From positions 434,001 through 498,000 of the forward strand of contig CAJNOI010000051.1 of NCBI GenBank assembly GCA_905250115.1: a stretch of 64,000 nucleotides of DNA. Direction: 5' to 3'. Numbering within the stretch: position 1 is the first letter of the stretch; the number at the start of each line of letters is the position of its first letter. The notes below the pieces were generated by a model. It made no database searches. It saw only the letters and a program-made list of their open reading frames with translations, and was not told the origin of the DNA. The stretch is from Adineta steineri. Lineage: Eukaryota > Rotifera > Eurotatoria > Adinetida > Adinetidae. Both the position numbers and the translations under genes were made by a program. This document shows, piece after piece, positions 13,012 through 37,900 of the stretch.

Positions 13012-15595
13012 ATGGCTAATACTAAAAAACCAGAATTAAAAGAACCAGGTCCATCGGATAATCAATTAATTGATTTTAAAAAATCACATGTAAGATTTAT
13101 TATTGTTTAGAAATAAATATTTATTTTTGATTATAGAAAACTGAACAATTAACAACTGGTTATGGTCGTCCACTTGGCGAACGATCTACTGTAATAACAG
13201 TTGGCCCTCGAGGACCCTTATTACTTTCAGATTTTCCTTACATTGAAGACACACAACGTTTCGATCGCGAACGAATTCCAGAACGTGTTGTTCATGCAAA
13301 AGGGTAAATTATTGTTTTTAAAAATAATAATAATAATCAACAAAAAAACAAATCTTTGTATTTTTAGTGGTGGTGCTTTCGGTGTATTTGAAGCAACAGA
13401 TGACATATCAGATATTTGCAAAGCTCAAGTATTCAAACGGGGCACAAAAACACGTGTTTTAGCACGCTTCTCTACAGTTGGTATGTAATAACCATAATAT
13501 GATCTAAAATATACTCAATTATTTCATTCTAGCCGGTGAAAGTGGTTCAGCTGATACAGTACGTGATCCACGTGGTTTTGCAATTAAAATGTATACAGAT
13601 GAAGGTTTGATATATTTCTTTTTTCAACAAGACAAATAAAATAATTTTTATTTATATTAGGTATCTGGGATTTAGTTGCAAATAATACTCCAATATTTTT
13701 TGTTCGTGATCCATTTTTAGTATGTATATATATGTATATATTTATTTATTAAAACTTATAATTTTTTTTCTAAAGTTTCAAATGTTTATTCATTCACAAA
13801 AACGTAATCCTCAAACACATTTAAAAGATCCAAATATGGTTTGGGATTTTTTTGCAAATCACCCACAAGCAACACATCAAGTAATAGACGAAATATTTAT
13901 TATTTAAAACAAAGAAATGAATTTTTTTTATTTATTAGTTTCTTTTTCTTTATTCTGATCGTGGTGTACCTGATGGTTTCCGTCATATGCATGGTTATGG
14001 TTCACATACATTCAAAATGGTTAATGATAAAGATGAATTTGTTTGGGTTAAATTTCATTTTCGAGTAATTTATTTATTTAATTCATTGATTAATTAATTT
14101 CTTATTTTTCTAATGATTATCTAGTGTGATCAAGGTATTAAAAATATTGAACCAACTAAATCCAAAATTTTAGCTGGTGAACAACCAGATTATGCTCTTG
14201 CTGATCTTTATAATGCAATTGCAAAAAAAGATTATCCAAGTTGGACACTTTATATTCAAGTACGGAAGAAGAATTCTTTTGCTTTTTTTTAAATTTATAA
14301 CTTTTTTTTTTGTGATTAGGTTATGACTCATGAACAAGCACAAAAATTAGATTTCAATCCATTTGATTTAACAAAAGTTATTTCACAAAAAGAATTTCCA
14401 TTACGTCGTGTTGGTAAAATGACATTAAATGAAAATCACGAAAATTATTTTGCACAAATTGAACAAGCTGCTTTTTCACCTTCACATATGCCACCTGGTA
14501 TTGAAGCATCACCAGATAAAATGTTACAAGTAAGAAATATCCGTATTTTGTTTTATTATGTTTATATTTAATTTTTAGGGTCGTCTTTTTTCATACGGTG
14601 ATACACACCTTCATCGTCTTGGAACAAATTATCTTCATATACCAGTTAATCAACCTGAAACTAATAAAAATGTTAAAGTTTGTACCTATCAACGTGATGG
14701 ACAAATGCAAGTGTCAGATAATCACGGTAAGATTTTATTCAAATGAATAAATATAAAATTTTATTTTTTTAAGGTGGACGTCCAAATTATTATAAAAATT
14801 CAATGCATGGACCTGATGTAACAAATCGTGAAAGACATCTCGAACATGCAACATTTGAATCGGGTATGGCTGCAAGACATGAAGCTGGTGGTGATGATAA
14901 TTTTTCACAACCAAGAATCTTTTATCAAGTAAGAACAATAGAAGTTTTCAATTAGAATAAAATCTAATAGATGGGGTTACTAGAATTTTGCCAATTGATA
15001 AAAAGCTTATCGACAAAGATCCAGAATTCCTTATGTCTAGCGAACTGTAGTAATAAATAAAAGCTTGATTCTAATCAGAATAAACGAATAGAAAAAAATA
15101 TCTATTTACAGAATAATTATCAATTATAATAAGTCTCCGTTCAGATTTGAATTCAAAGACTTTCTATAGGATAAATCTTGGTAGTTTATCAGGCTTTTTA
15201 TGTTTGTCTCAAGTACCAATACTTTGTTTCTATCATATTTAAATGTCAAACATAACAAAAGTTGAAAGTCCAAATGTTCTACACATTAGTTATTTCATAG
15301 AACAAATCAAATGAAATGTTTTGATTAAAGACAATTTGAATTCATTTGTTTGTGTTTTTTTAGAAAGTATTGGATGATCGTGGCCGTGCACATTTAATAC
15401 AAAACATCGTTGAACATTTACAACAATGTACCGATAAAGATATAATCTATCGTTCAGTTGCTGTTTTAGCAAATGTTGATGATGATTTCGGTAAACAATT
15501 AGCAACAAAACTGAATGTTGATTTACCAAAAAAACAAGTATGTTTTTATTTGCTTTATATATGTATATAATTATTTTTATTATTTGTTCTAGTAA
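13012..15595 (+). CDS. CAT: Catalase (heme-dependent, small-subunit clade)
   Basis: Breaks hydrogen peroxide into water and oxygen, usually in peroxisomes. Thirteen exons (13012-13089, 13137-13303, 13368-13480, 13533-13604, 13661-13719, 13776-13880, 13939-14064, 14125-14259, 14320-14529, 14579-14726, 14774-14928, 15364-15537, and a last exon at 15593 holding only the stop) give 514 aa, close to the animal norm of about 525. Key residues are present: distal His in VVHAKGGGAFG, the Asn partner in [17 protein letters not shown] sequence context, and proximal heme-ligand Tyr in [25 protein letters not shown] and [10 protein letters not shown] are hallmark stretches. The C-terminus ends with polar KKQ-type residues and lacks the long NADPH-clade tail and a clear SKL signal. 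The last ordinary intron is longer (435 bp). High catalase capacity would suit a desiccation-tolerant animal, but that is inference. Confidence 0.95.
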
Positions 15596-17078
15596 ACATC
15601 ACCTCCGTTTCCCTCCGTCGGGTCACAATACACTATTCTTCATGTATAAATATAACTATGAATTAAGAACTCACAAAAAAGAAGAATAACATTGAATTCA
15701 TTTTTTTGTTGTGCAATGTTCTTAATCGAACTGAAGTATTTTTTTTCTTTATATTTTAACCAAGCAATGGATTATTTTAGACCTTTAGCTTTGATTATTT
15801 GCCTTTTTTTTTGTATTTTAATCTAGTAAACATGTATTATAAGTACCAAATATATGAGCTGTAAAAAAAGGAAATCGTTTTTTTTTGTTTTTTATGATTG
15901 ATGATTATGAACAAAAAAAATTGAAATCAAAAATATCCCGACATATGTCATACTATAATAAGATTTTTGTATCGGAAACAATTTCAGTCTGAAGCGGAAA
16001 GTAACAAGATTGATTGTCTGCACTTGAGTTTCTTTGCAAATAAAAACAAGTACAACAAGAGATTCTTTAATACAGAATAAAATTATATGTATTCGTTGTC
16101 TATATTTGAATAGAATATGATGATGAATAAAAATTTAGATTTCAACAACTACATTATATCATTTACTATTTGAAATATATTCAAGAATTCATTAAGTTAT
16201 TGATAATGTCAATATTTTCAGGAAAAAAAATGTTTAATAATAAATTATTTATAGATGTATTTCATATTAGCTATTACTTCTATATATGCCTTATTTCATA
16301 GATTTTTTTTATAGGAAATGAATAATACAATTTTACAAATGAAACTAAATTGCTGTCAATATAAATTATATTATGAAATATATATTCGTTGACAATTCGT
16401 TTTTTTTTTTTGAAAATAATTTCGAAATAAATGACGATATAATTGGGTGGTTCGACTTAACTTATTTTAAAAATAGAGAAGCATCTGACTAAGTCAGGAT
16501 TTCTTTTTCTTATATTCGTATGTCATGAGTCATCTAGATCAATGACTCAAATGATACTAATATTTGATTAGTTATTATATACTTTTTGTTTTCGTAATAT
16601 TTTATATTTGTTTCATCAATATACAGTACGCAAATATAAGCAAATAGAGAAAAAAAAAGGACATGCAACGAAATATCGATAAAAGGGAGGGTAGGTGGTC
16701 GACGTCATTTTACGTATAAATCAAATCATCTCATATTTTCTACAGGCTTTTACCTGTAAAAAATAATGACGAATTAAAAATCTCGCGCAAGTATTGACGG
16801 CAAATAAAAGAGAAAAAGAAAATTATAAGAGACAGAGAGAGAGAGTAACTAAAATATAGAGAAAAATATAGAAATACGAAGAGAAAAAAAAGAAAAAGAA
16901 AAATATAATGTAAATACAGCAACCTTCGACTCTCATCATTTTCTTATTTTTGCATTGCTGCAGTGCGCGCATATATTCTATAAACGCTAGTTCGTTCGTT
17001 TTTCTCGTTCTCTTCAACTGCTGGACAGTTTCGAAGACAAATTTTTTCTTGTCGTTGAACGACTTTTGTGCCGAGCAC
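15596..17078. other. Intergenic, 1.5 kb, purine-rich near the downstream gene
   Basis: AT-rich spacer between the catalase stop and the bHLH-PAS start. At about 16800-16920 the plus strand is a long run of A and G with GA repeats, leading into a more balanced segment (16920-17078) that probably holds the promoter and leader of the next gene. No gene or RNA was recognised. Confidence 0.4.
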
Positions 17079-19099
17079 ATGTCTCAACAAAATAATATCG
17101 TTGTAAGTTAAATTAATATGAATATTATTTATTGATGAATATATATTATTATAGCGTTCATTATTGACACCTAATATTGGTGTTAATTCTACAAATGAAT
17201 GTAATAGTACACCATATAAACGACGTCAACAAACCAATCAAGCTCTGGAAGCATTAGGTCATCTTGTTAAAGATCCTATTGTCGATGATGTTGACAATAA
17301 ACTAAATAAAAATGACGTACTTAGTTTAACATTGGCTCGTCTACTTCGACATAAATATTGGCCTTCGAATTTATCTAATAGTAAGTTTAACGTTTGTTTT
17401 TTTTCGAAAATAAAAAAACAAACTTTTTAATAATAATAAATTATTTAGAAAATGTTCAATATGCAGCTAATATTGATAGTACATCTACAGCTAATGATCT
17501 CAATGGTTTTATTATTGTACTTAATACACAAGGTCGAATAATCTTATTGAGTGATAATGTTGAACATTATTTACGTAAAAATGTTGTATGTATAATTAAT
17601 TATAAAAGAAAAACAAAAAAATAGTTTTGCTTTTTTAATAGCGTTCTCTCTATCCTCAATTGACAAGTATATACGAATGTGTAAGTAGCGATGATCATGA
17701 ACCAATTCATCAACTTCTTTCAAACCCAACTAATATGGAACAACATGTTCTCTGTACTTGGAATTTACCACGTGGAAAACGACCAAGTCGAACTCATACT
17801 GAATCAAGAGTATGTTACTTTTAAAAAGAAAATTCAAAATAAAAAAAAAAATGTTTTATTTTTAGTCAATGTTAATGACGGGTCATTTCTTTTTTATTAA
17901 TCATGAGGAGAATACAGAGCAACAAGAACCATTATTTATTGCTCGATGCGAACATATTCTTTCAAGTACACCAAATATTCCAACAAATAGTCTTGGTTTA
18001 ACAAGCCCAACAATACTTCGTTTTGTACTTAATGATCAATTACACATTAGTGAAATATCATCGAAGTAAGTTCTCTTAAGTTTTTTCCATTTCCTCTCTT
18101 ATTATTTATGTTTCTATTTAGTACTGAAGCACTATTGGGTTATGAGGCAGGAGAACTCATTGATCAATCAATTAAACGTTTTATGGCTACGGAAAATTTA
18201 AATGCATTAGAACAAGCACGACAAAATTGCAGTAAGATTTAATAAAATAAAATAGTTTTAATTTAATTTTTTTTATCAGTCTTAGGCCAACATTATACAA
18301 CAATGAATGTATTTGATTTATATACACGTAATGGTGATCGGCTTAGTTTTCTTTGTAATACTCATATGTTAATCGAAGGTCGACGTAAAGTTGTTAAACT
18401 TGGATTTTTAGCACAACTAATTGAGTAAGATTATAATTTTATACTTTCAAAAACTAAAAAACAAATATTTTATTAGCCCATCAATTCAACATCAATGTGC
18501 TTTATATGCAAATAAACAAAATCTTGAAAGATTAAAACATACTACACAACCAGGATCAATGTATGTGTCGAATTTAAATACATCAGGAACAACAAATATT
18601 TTATTATGTAAAAAATTTGATTTTTAAATTTTTTTTGTAATTTTCATATATTTATTTATTTTTTATAGCAAATAATAATGAGCAATGTTTAAACTTAAAT
18701 AATATTCCATCAGTCTGCCCGGCTGTTACTATACCTCAACGACGAAAACGACGACGTATGAATCCTCAAACTATTAAAAGTGAGCCAATGAGTGTTATTG
18801 ATCAAGCTCCATATACTCCTCAAATAATTAATGATTTAAACGAATCACAAACAATTTTCTTGGATAGTTTTATATCATCATCATCAATATCATCATCATT
18901 ATCGGCATCACCAATACAAGAACTTGATTATAAAGATGAACTGTTTCCAAATCCGGATGACTTATTTCATGACGATAAAATTAAATTAATTCAGGATTTT
19001 CCTTCAATTGATGATGTTAATGATATATTTGGTATAAACAATAACCAACAATTCTGTCTATTTACTCCAACTTTTACAACGTTAAGCTTTTTTGCTTAA
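17079..19099 (+). CDS. bHLH-PAS transcription factor
   Basis: Nine exons (17079-17102, 17155-17380, 17449-17585, 17642-17809, 17866-18065, 18122-18231, 18280-18424, 18477-18607, 18669-19099) give 523 aa. Residues about 24-75 look like a divergent bHLH: a short basic KRRQQTNQALEALG segment, then a loop, then KLNKNDVLSLTLARLLRH, which matches helix 2 of bHLH-PAS proteins. A PAS-A-like region follows (GFIIVLNTQGRIILLSDNVE). A clear PAS-B begins at RFVLNDQLHISEISS with the EALLGYEAGELIDQS signature. The tail has a basic QRRKRRRM patch (possible nuclear signal), a KSEPMS sequence resembling a sumoylation site, and acidic Ser/Asp-rich stretches typical of activation domains. The class (HIF/SIM, AhR, CLOCK/ARNT, Met) cannot be fixed from the sequence. 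The basic helix is poor in the usual DNA-contact residues, so it may bind DNA weakly or act mainly through a partner. Confidence 0.75.
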
Positions 19100-19499
19100 A
19101 AAACTGATTTTAGTCTTCTATTTTTTTTTCGCCCAGTTTTTCTCTATCTTCCTTGTCTGTACAGTTCGTTGAACGACTGTTTGAATCGAAGTTTTTTTTT
19201 GCACAGTTTTTCTTGTTCGTTAGCAGTAGGAGTAATGCTAATAGTAATAATGATTAGTTAATATATGAGCTGGTTCCCATTATATTGAATTTACATTATT
19301 ATTATTATTTTCATTCTCACAATGTATCTGCCTGTCTTTATCTTTAATACACCACGATTATTTTCCTTTTCAAAAAAAAAGAAGAAAAACGAAAACAATA
19401 CTTGATATTCTTTTTATTCTTCACAGGTGAAATGTAACACCAGTAAGAATTTTTTAAAAATATATTTAATTAATAAAAACACAAAGAAGTTTATTTTAT

Positions 19500-19953
19500 T
19501 TAAACAGCTTCGGGTACTTGAATTACAATCATAATGTATTTACTCTCTGGTGCAACGATAATTTCATGTTTGTATGAACGAAGGCCTAAAATAAAATAAA
19601 AAATTTCAAACTAGAATTTAAATCGAATTGTATATTCGTTCTTACGAAGTTGTTCTAGTTCTTGACTTGAATCGATTTCTCTGACAACACGTTTAGCATG
19701 GACAATCAATTGACTTATTAAAGCAGCATAATGCAATGTTGTATCATTATCCATGCTTGTTCGAATAGGTATTCCTTCTGAGTCGATTATAATTAAACCT
19801 TTCCGGTAAGAAAAAAAGCAAACAATATAAATCATAAGTCTATTCAATTCTTTTTGTTGAATAAAAGAGTCTATAATTAATCGTCTTACCTTGAACACCT
19901 TTAGATGTTTGTACACGTTTAATCATATCATCAACTTCATTTTGGGATGCCAT
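19500..19953 (-). CDS. DYNLRB: Dynein light chain roadblock
   Basis: Small subunit of cytoplasmic (and possibly axonemal or intraflagellar) dynein, and member of the roadblock/LC7 family. Three exons (19953-19890, 19798-19646, 19585-19500) give 100 aa, the usual length being 96. The match to vertebrate DYNLRB1/2 is direct: MIKRVQTSKGVQGLIIID, SEGIPIRTSMDNDTT, then VVREIDSSQELEQLRIR and EIIVAPESKYIMIVIQ. It lies 570 bp downstream of the Scribble 5'-to-3' path on the same strand, with no sign of shared expression. Confidence 0.95.
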
Positions 19954-20525
19954 ATTTTATTTGTAATAAAACGAGCAGCAAAAAAAGTAGTTTAACTGTA
20001 TAGCTCAACTGACTACAATACCGTCGAATGTCGTTGACAGTAACTAACTAGCCTTCTTTCTTTCTCCTTCTTTCTTTTTTCAATTCTTTACTTTTAACCA
20101 TTAGCAAAGAGCAAAAAAGAAAAGAAAAAGAATATATGTCTGAAGATCATATAGCAACATACTTTACTTTTAGTTGCTATAGAAATAGAAAAACAAGTAT
20201 AAATGAATTCGCATTATATTTACTTTAAGAAAAAAGAACAAAAAAAAAACGAGCAGAAGAAAAAAAAACTGAATGCGAGTTTTAAGAACAAATAATAATA
20301 AAAAAAAAGAAAAGAAGAAAAGGAAGAGAAAAAGCACAACAACAACAATATTAATTATATTATTTAATAAGACATGATGACTTTAATTACATTTTTTTTT
20401 AAACAAAAACAAAAGCGCAAGAGGACAAAGTCTATATATGTACAATATACAAAGAGCAGTTTGCATAAATATAATATATATATGAAAAGTTTATTTGATA
20501 ATGATTTATACTAAATCACTATTAG

Positions 20526-31997
<11,472 letters not shown>

Positions 31998-34900
31998 CTA
32001 ATGATTAGATAATAATTGTTGAAATTTAAGTGTTTTTAATAACTCTAACATAGAATTAAGTTCAATTTGAAATCGTTCGATTTCCTGATTTTTTTGTTTT
32101 ATAATAGCACGTAATTTATTAACATCATTATTTGTATCCGAATCATGTTGTTTTATTAAACTAGTTGTATAGTCTTTCGTTATTTTCTCACGTTTATGCC
32201 AACGTTCTTCTAATTGATTGATTTTATTTTGTAATTCTTGAAAATGTCTCATTTCCTAAAGAAAATAACACAAGAACGAGATTATATTTAAGTTTAACTA
32301 TTTTATTACTAATAAATATTAGAAATATGTTTTTGCTATATATATACAAATATCGAAAAATTCTAATTATTGAACTTTAATCAATTTTACAGGATTTTAT
32401 TCGAGATATTATGATAAGTATAGCAAAATTACTCATTAGTTTTTTATTAAAAAACTGAATGACCCAGAGTCTTTTATGGTTCTTTTCTTAGGCTACACCG
32501 AAAGAAAGCAAAACAATAGATTCTTTTGAATATTTTTCTTCATAAATCTATAGTTAGATCCTATATTTAGGTAGTCTATTCTAATAGTTTGTGCTCAAAG
32601 AACGCGTATATTATTAATTTTTACCGAGAAAAACATATGAATACCTGTATGGTACTCTTATTAAACTATTGTCGAGCACAAATCAAACAATAAACATATA
32701 ACACTAGAAACTCATATATGTGGACATATAAAAGTGCACATCAAATAATCGTATAGATTAAAATAAACTAATAATAAGCGGTTTTTTTTCTGAATATAAT
32801 GACATTTATTATGTCTTATTCTATACTTCTCTCTAATATTTACAGGTGTATGATAAGTTCGAGCACTGGATAATTCTTGTTCAAGTCGATGAATTGTAGA
32901 TTTACATTCTTCATCATGAGCACGTAATATTGCTAATTCTCGAGCATTTTCATCAGCATGTTCAGTTACTTTCTATAGATCAACAAAATGTAATCGATTT
33001 GTTTTATTTATTTATTTAATTTTTACTTTAAAATGAGTAATAATTGCATCTTGTGATTCAATTTTTCGGAGAAGGTCACTAACACGAGTTTCAGTTGTAT
33101 TTGTAGACATTTCATTGATTATTGTTTGTAATTCTAATTTATGTTGTTGACGTAAACGTAAAATCTTTATATATATAAATAATAAAAGAATATTTCTAGA
33201 TATAAAATAGATTAAGATCATATTATACTTCGTCATCTTTTTGCCGTAATGCTAATGTAATAGCTGATTGTCGATCATCTCTCAAATACATTAATTCAGC
33301 ATGTTGTTGTTGAGCATCATGTTCTAATTTTTCCACCTAAAAATATTCTCGATATATATAGACAAAGCCTTATAGATATTTATATGATTAATGTCTTATT
33401 TATAATAGGGTCTTTTATTTGAAAGAATTATTTATTTCTTAATCATTTATAATAATTATATAGAATCATTTCAAGTAGAAAAATATGAATAATAAATCAA
33501 TATTTTCTGTTTATAGTCATATTTATTCTTTGAAATATTCTATTTAAAGACTAGACATAAGACAGAAAAAGTACAAATCAAAATTTAATATCTTGAATAT
33601 ATTTACATAAATAAAATTATTTTTTACTCCTAAGTCAAATGTCAACAAACAAGTGACCGATTATTATATCAGTAGCATACACGATAATATCAGTAGATAA
33701 AAATACTATTACTGTGTATGCTTTGATTTTAAAAATCTTTTTTCTTTTTCTTATTAAAATATAAATGTAATTATCATAATAAAGGTATTTATAGGATTGA
33801 TTTATGTGTAGGAATGATATACAAAGCAATATAAAAGTAAGTAACTTTAAACATTTACTAAGTTATGAGATTTTTCATAAGCACTATTAATAGCATATAG
33901 TTCCATTGCTTCAATCCTTATAATTCTCTAATGCGAATAAATCTAGACGAACTTCTACATATTAATACTTAGGGCAATCTAAGAGTAGTGCCGTCAGTGT
34001 TTAATTTTCTTAAAGTAAGGTAAAAAAATGGAATTCTTTTTTGTTCTATAACATTTGCTCATAGCGCAAGAAATATTATAGTAATAAAATTTTAATAATA
34101 TCTGATTTGTTTGCACCGAATCTGGTAGGCATGACCAGTGGTTTTATAAAGAATGGGAGAATATTTTTAGAATAGCTTATGAGCCGAACAGGATAGAGAA
34201 CTACGGTTGTCACTGCTGAAAAGATCAGATGGATAAGCATCGACTTATATACTACAAGGTTTCATGATCTATTCTTTATATACGATTTAATGCGCATTCA
34301 TCTGATCTTCCCAAGAGTGAAAACCGCAGTTCTCTATACTGTTTATTATTCAAAAAAAAGAAGAATATTTACCAGATGTTTAAGTTGTTCATTTTCTGCA
34401 TGAACTGTTTCAACGGGTGATAAAACTTGTGTAAATCGATCGGGTTGATATGGTTTATTTCCCATAACTGAAAATTTTAGAAAATTATTCAATATAAAAA
34501 TAAATCTATTTATAAATATGATTGTATTTTACTTGCTAACCGAGTTTTTTCTCGTTCACGTTCAGCTAAAAGACTTTTATGTTGAACATTAACAGCATCA
34601 TATAAAGCTCGAAGTTTTTCTAATTCATCATTCTTTCGTTCAAGATCAGTTCGTAATAATTTAATTGTTTCTAAATCACGTTTTAAAGCTAAATTAAAAT
34701 AAATCAAATAATGTTTTTGTTTCTTTTTAAAAAAATTTATACATTTAGCTGGTTTTGGTATTTGTTGAGTTTTAAGTTTTTCTAATTCATTTTTTAAACG
34801 TTCATTTTCACGTCTTAAATGTACTTGTCCAGTAAGATTTTTATTTTTACTCAATATATCATGAAGTTGTTTATCAAGTTGATCATTATTTAATATTTGT

Positions 34901-37900
34901 TGATCATTAGTCGTATACATTTGTTTCATTAAGGAATATTTTTCTTGAAGAATATTTAATTCATGTAAAAGTTTTTCTTCTGATAATTGATGTTCACGTA
35001 ATGTTTCTTCAGTTTTGTTAAGTTTTAATTCCAATTGAGTTTTAGCATCAGAAGGATTTAATACCATTCCGACTTGTGTTATGGAATTTTGTTGACGACG
35101 ACGATTAATTAATTCTAAGAGAAAAATCTTTCAATATAATATGATAGTTTACTCGCACATATCTCGAAATAAATCAAAACAATACGTAGGTTTACTATAA
35201 TCCTGGTTCTGTGACTCTTACGAGATTAATAGCTATTATTATTGTTGAATAATATAGAATAAGGAATACTAATCAACAGCCAACTTACAATTGATAAACA
35301 ATAGATAACTAAAAATGTATATATCTACATTTATTGAATTTATTCTAAGCAGATATTATCTTTGTTTAGACGTAGCATATTGCTCATTATATCTTACATT
35401 GTAAGACATAAAACTCAAACAATAACAGATTACTCGCACTCTATATGTAATATATCAAAGCGATAGACAATCAGATTATATTGATATCTGATTAAAGATG
35501 TAGTATCAGAGTATTCGAACATGTTTGTATTTATATATAAAGCAGATACATACAATTACTAGGAAATACATATTTACTTGAATTCTATTCGATAATTGCC
35601 TACAATCTGATTTGAATCATAAGCAAAGCACTGGAAAGATGAAGATTTTATCGTGCAGTTAGATAATATTATTACTCGTTCGAAGAATTATTACGAACAT
35701 ACAAGAAAAATATTCTATTATTTTGCTTCCGTTCATTAATATTACTTGTTAGAAAAAGATCCGATATGTTATTTGTTCTTTGATTTTAACCGAAATTCCT
35801 AGAGATACACTCAAGTCATTTGTATCTAAATCTACAAAAATTCCCCTATGGTTTTTATATGAAGAAAAATTTCAATAAATAATTGATCTTAAAAATACCA
35901 AGCACGGAAGTTGTTAATAAAAGAAAATTGAATTTGATAAGTGATTTCTTTCGATCATTACGAATTTCAATACATGTCTAGTCAATTATATTTAACATAC
36001 CTAATTCTTTAACTTGTCTTTCTAAATCTTTAATACGTCTTTGATCTAATAATCGTAAAGAATCATCTTCATTAATTTTTTTATCCTTATTTAATACATT
36101 AGTTAATTGATTTTTTAAAATAATAATTTCATTTTTTAATCGTTGATCATCATTTGCATTATCACTTTTATCATGATCTTGACTAACTAAATTTGTTAAA
36201 ACAATTGTTGATGAATGTTTTTTTATATTTCCTATATGAGAATTTTCATATTGTTCATTAAACATTTTTGCTTGGATTAATTCTTGACGAAGTTTTTCAT
36301 TTTCATCAAACATTGATTGTTGAATTTGTTTATGTTGTTGTTCATTTTGTTTTATTTGTTTACAGAGTTTTTCATTTTGAGCTTCATAACCATCAATCAA
36401 TTTTTCTAATTCAGCAACTTCACGTTGTTTAGGTGGAAGAACTTCATTTTTTCCATCGGAATTTGTTGATGTTAATTGAGAAATCTAAATAATTTTGTTC
36501 GTAAAATAAAAACAAAAAACTAATTAATTAAGATATTGATATACTTTTGCTTGAAGAACAAAATTTTCTTGACGAATAGTACGTGATTCTTCTTGATGAC
36601 GTGTTTCTATGGATTCGATTTTTTGTATTAATAATTCTTTATCAAGTTTTAATTGTTCAATTAATGATGAATCTTTCTATATTGAAAGAAAAATAGATTA
36701 TGAGAAAATTGAATATAGATTAAAAATAGTACATTTAAATTTTCTTTTGGTGCTGGTGCAGTTTTTGGACGAGCAACAGTATTAGGTGAACCTATTTCAA
36801 ATATTATTTTGAAAAAGAAAAAGAAATGTTTTTTGGTTATTTACCTTTTTTTACTAGTGTTTGAATATTTGGTTTAGAAACAGTTTTGATTACTAAAGAT
36901 ATTTTATTAAATAGTTTAATAAATAAGAAAATAATATTGATTTATTTGCTAGTTGTTTGGAGAAGAACGATAAATTTAGATTTTTATGTGCATTCTGAAT
37001 ACTTGATCTTATCATTGAAATATTTATAGATAAATAAAATAGGTTATCCAGGCTTCGTCACTGACAAAAGTTCGAGGGTGTATTGGCGAATGTTTACTAT
37101 ACTTCCGTCAATTATCAAGATTCCAGAGAATGAATTGGTGAAAGTGTTGTTTGGCGAGTGTTGGACTAGCTAAGATCTAGCATCCCAAAAAAACTAACCT
37201 CTTTTGCAGTGCTCATACTACTGATTAAATATATATTATACTAGTAAAATTTTTGTATTGAGGTAAACACAAAAGTATTGGCTATCGAGTATGGATCAGA
37301 ATCAGCAGATTGAGATACTCTTCTTTTCATACGAAGTACCATTCTCCATAAATTATAGAGAACTATATTAACAAAGGTTATTTAAAACTGAAAATCTTCA
37401 ATTAATCAACAGAGTAGACTTTCATAAGACATAAAACATTTCGAACTGAAATTTGCCTTGAGGATACAACTAATTATCAACAAAATATTTTGTTGGGTAC
37501 TATTGAGTTTTAAAATTTCATCAAAGGAACATACTTTATACTGTAATTCTCAGAGATGCATCCAGTTAAAGTCTAGTAAATAACTGTGATAGGTTTTGAT
37601 TGTAACTCAACATATTTTGAAACTAATTATCACACAATGTATTACCTGTAGGTTTTTGTTGTTGTTGTTGTATTTTCTTTTTTGGATCAAAAAGAGAAGG
37701 TCTTGTTGTTCGAGTTGTTGGTTCTGAATTAATATTTTGCTTATAAGCATTATGTAACATATTTAATTCATGTGTACTATCAGTTGTTGTCGTAAGACAA
37801 TCTAATTAAGAAAGATTTTGTTAATTGAAGTATTTTGCGAAAAAAAACGTTTATTTACCTGATATTGTTTTAGCTGTTCGAGTAAAATCATCTACAGAAG

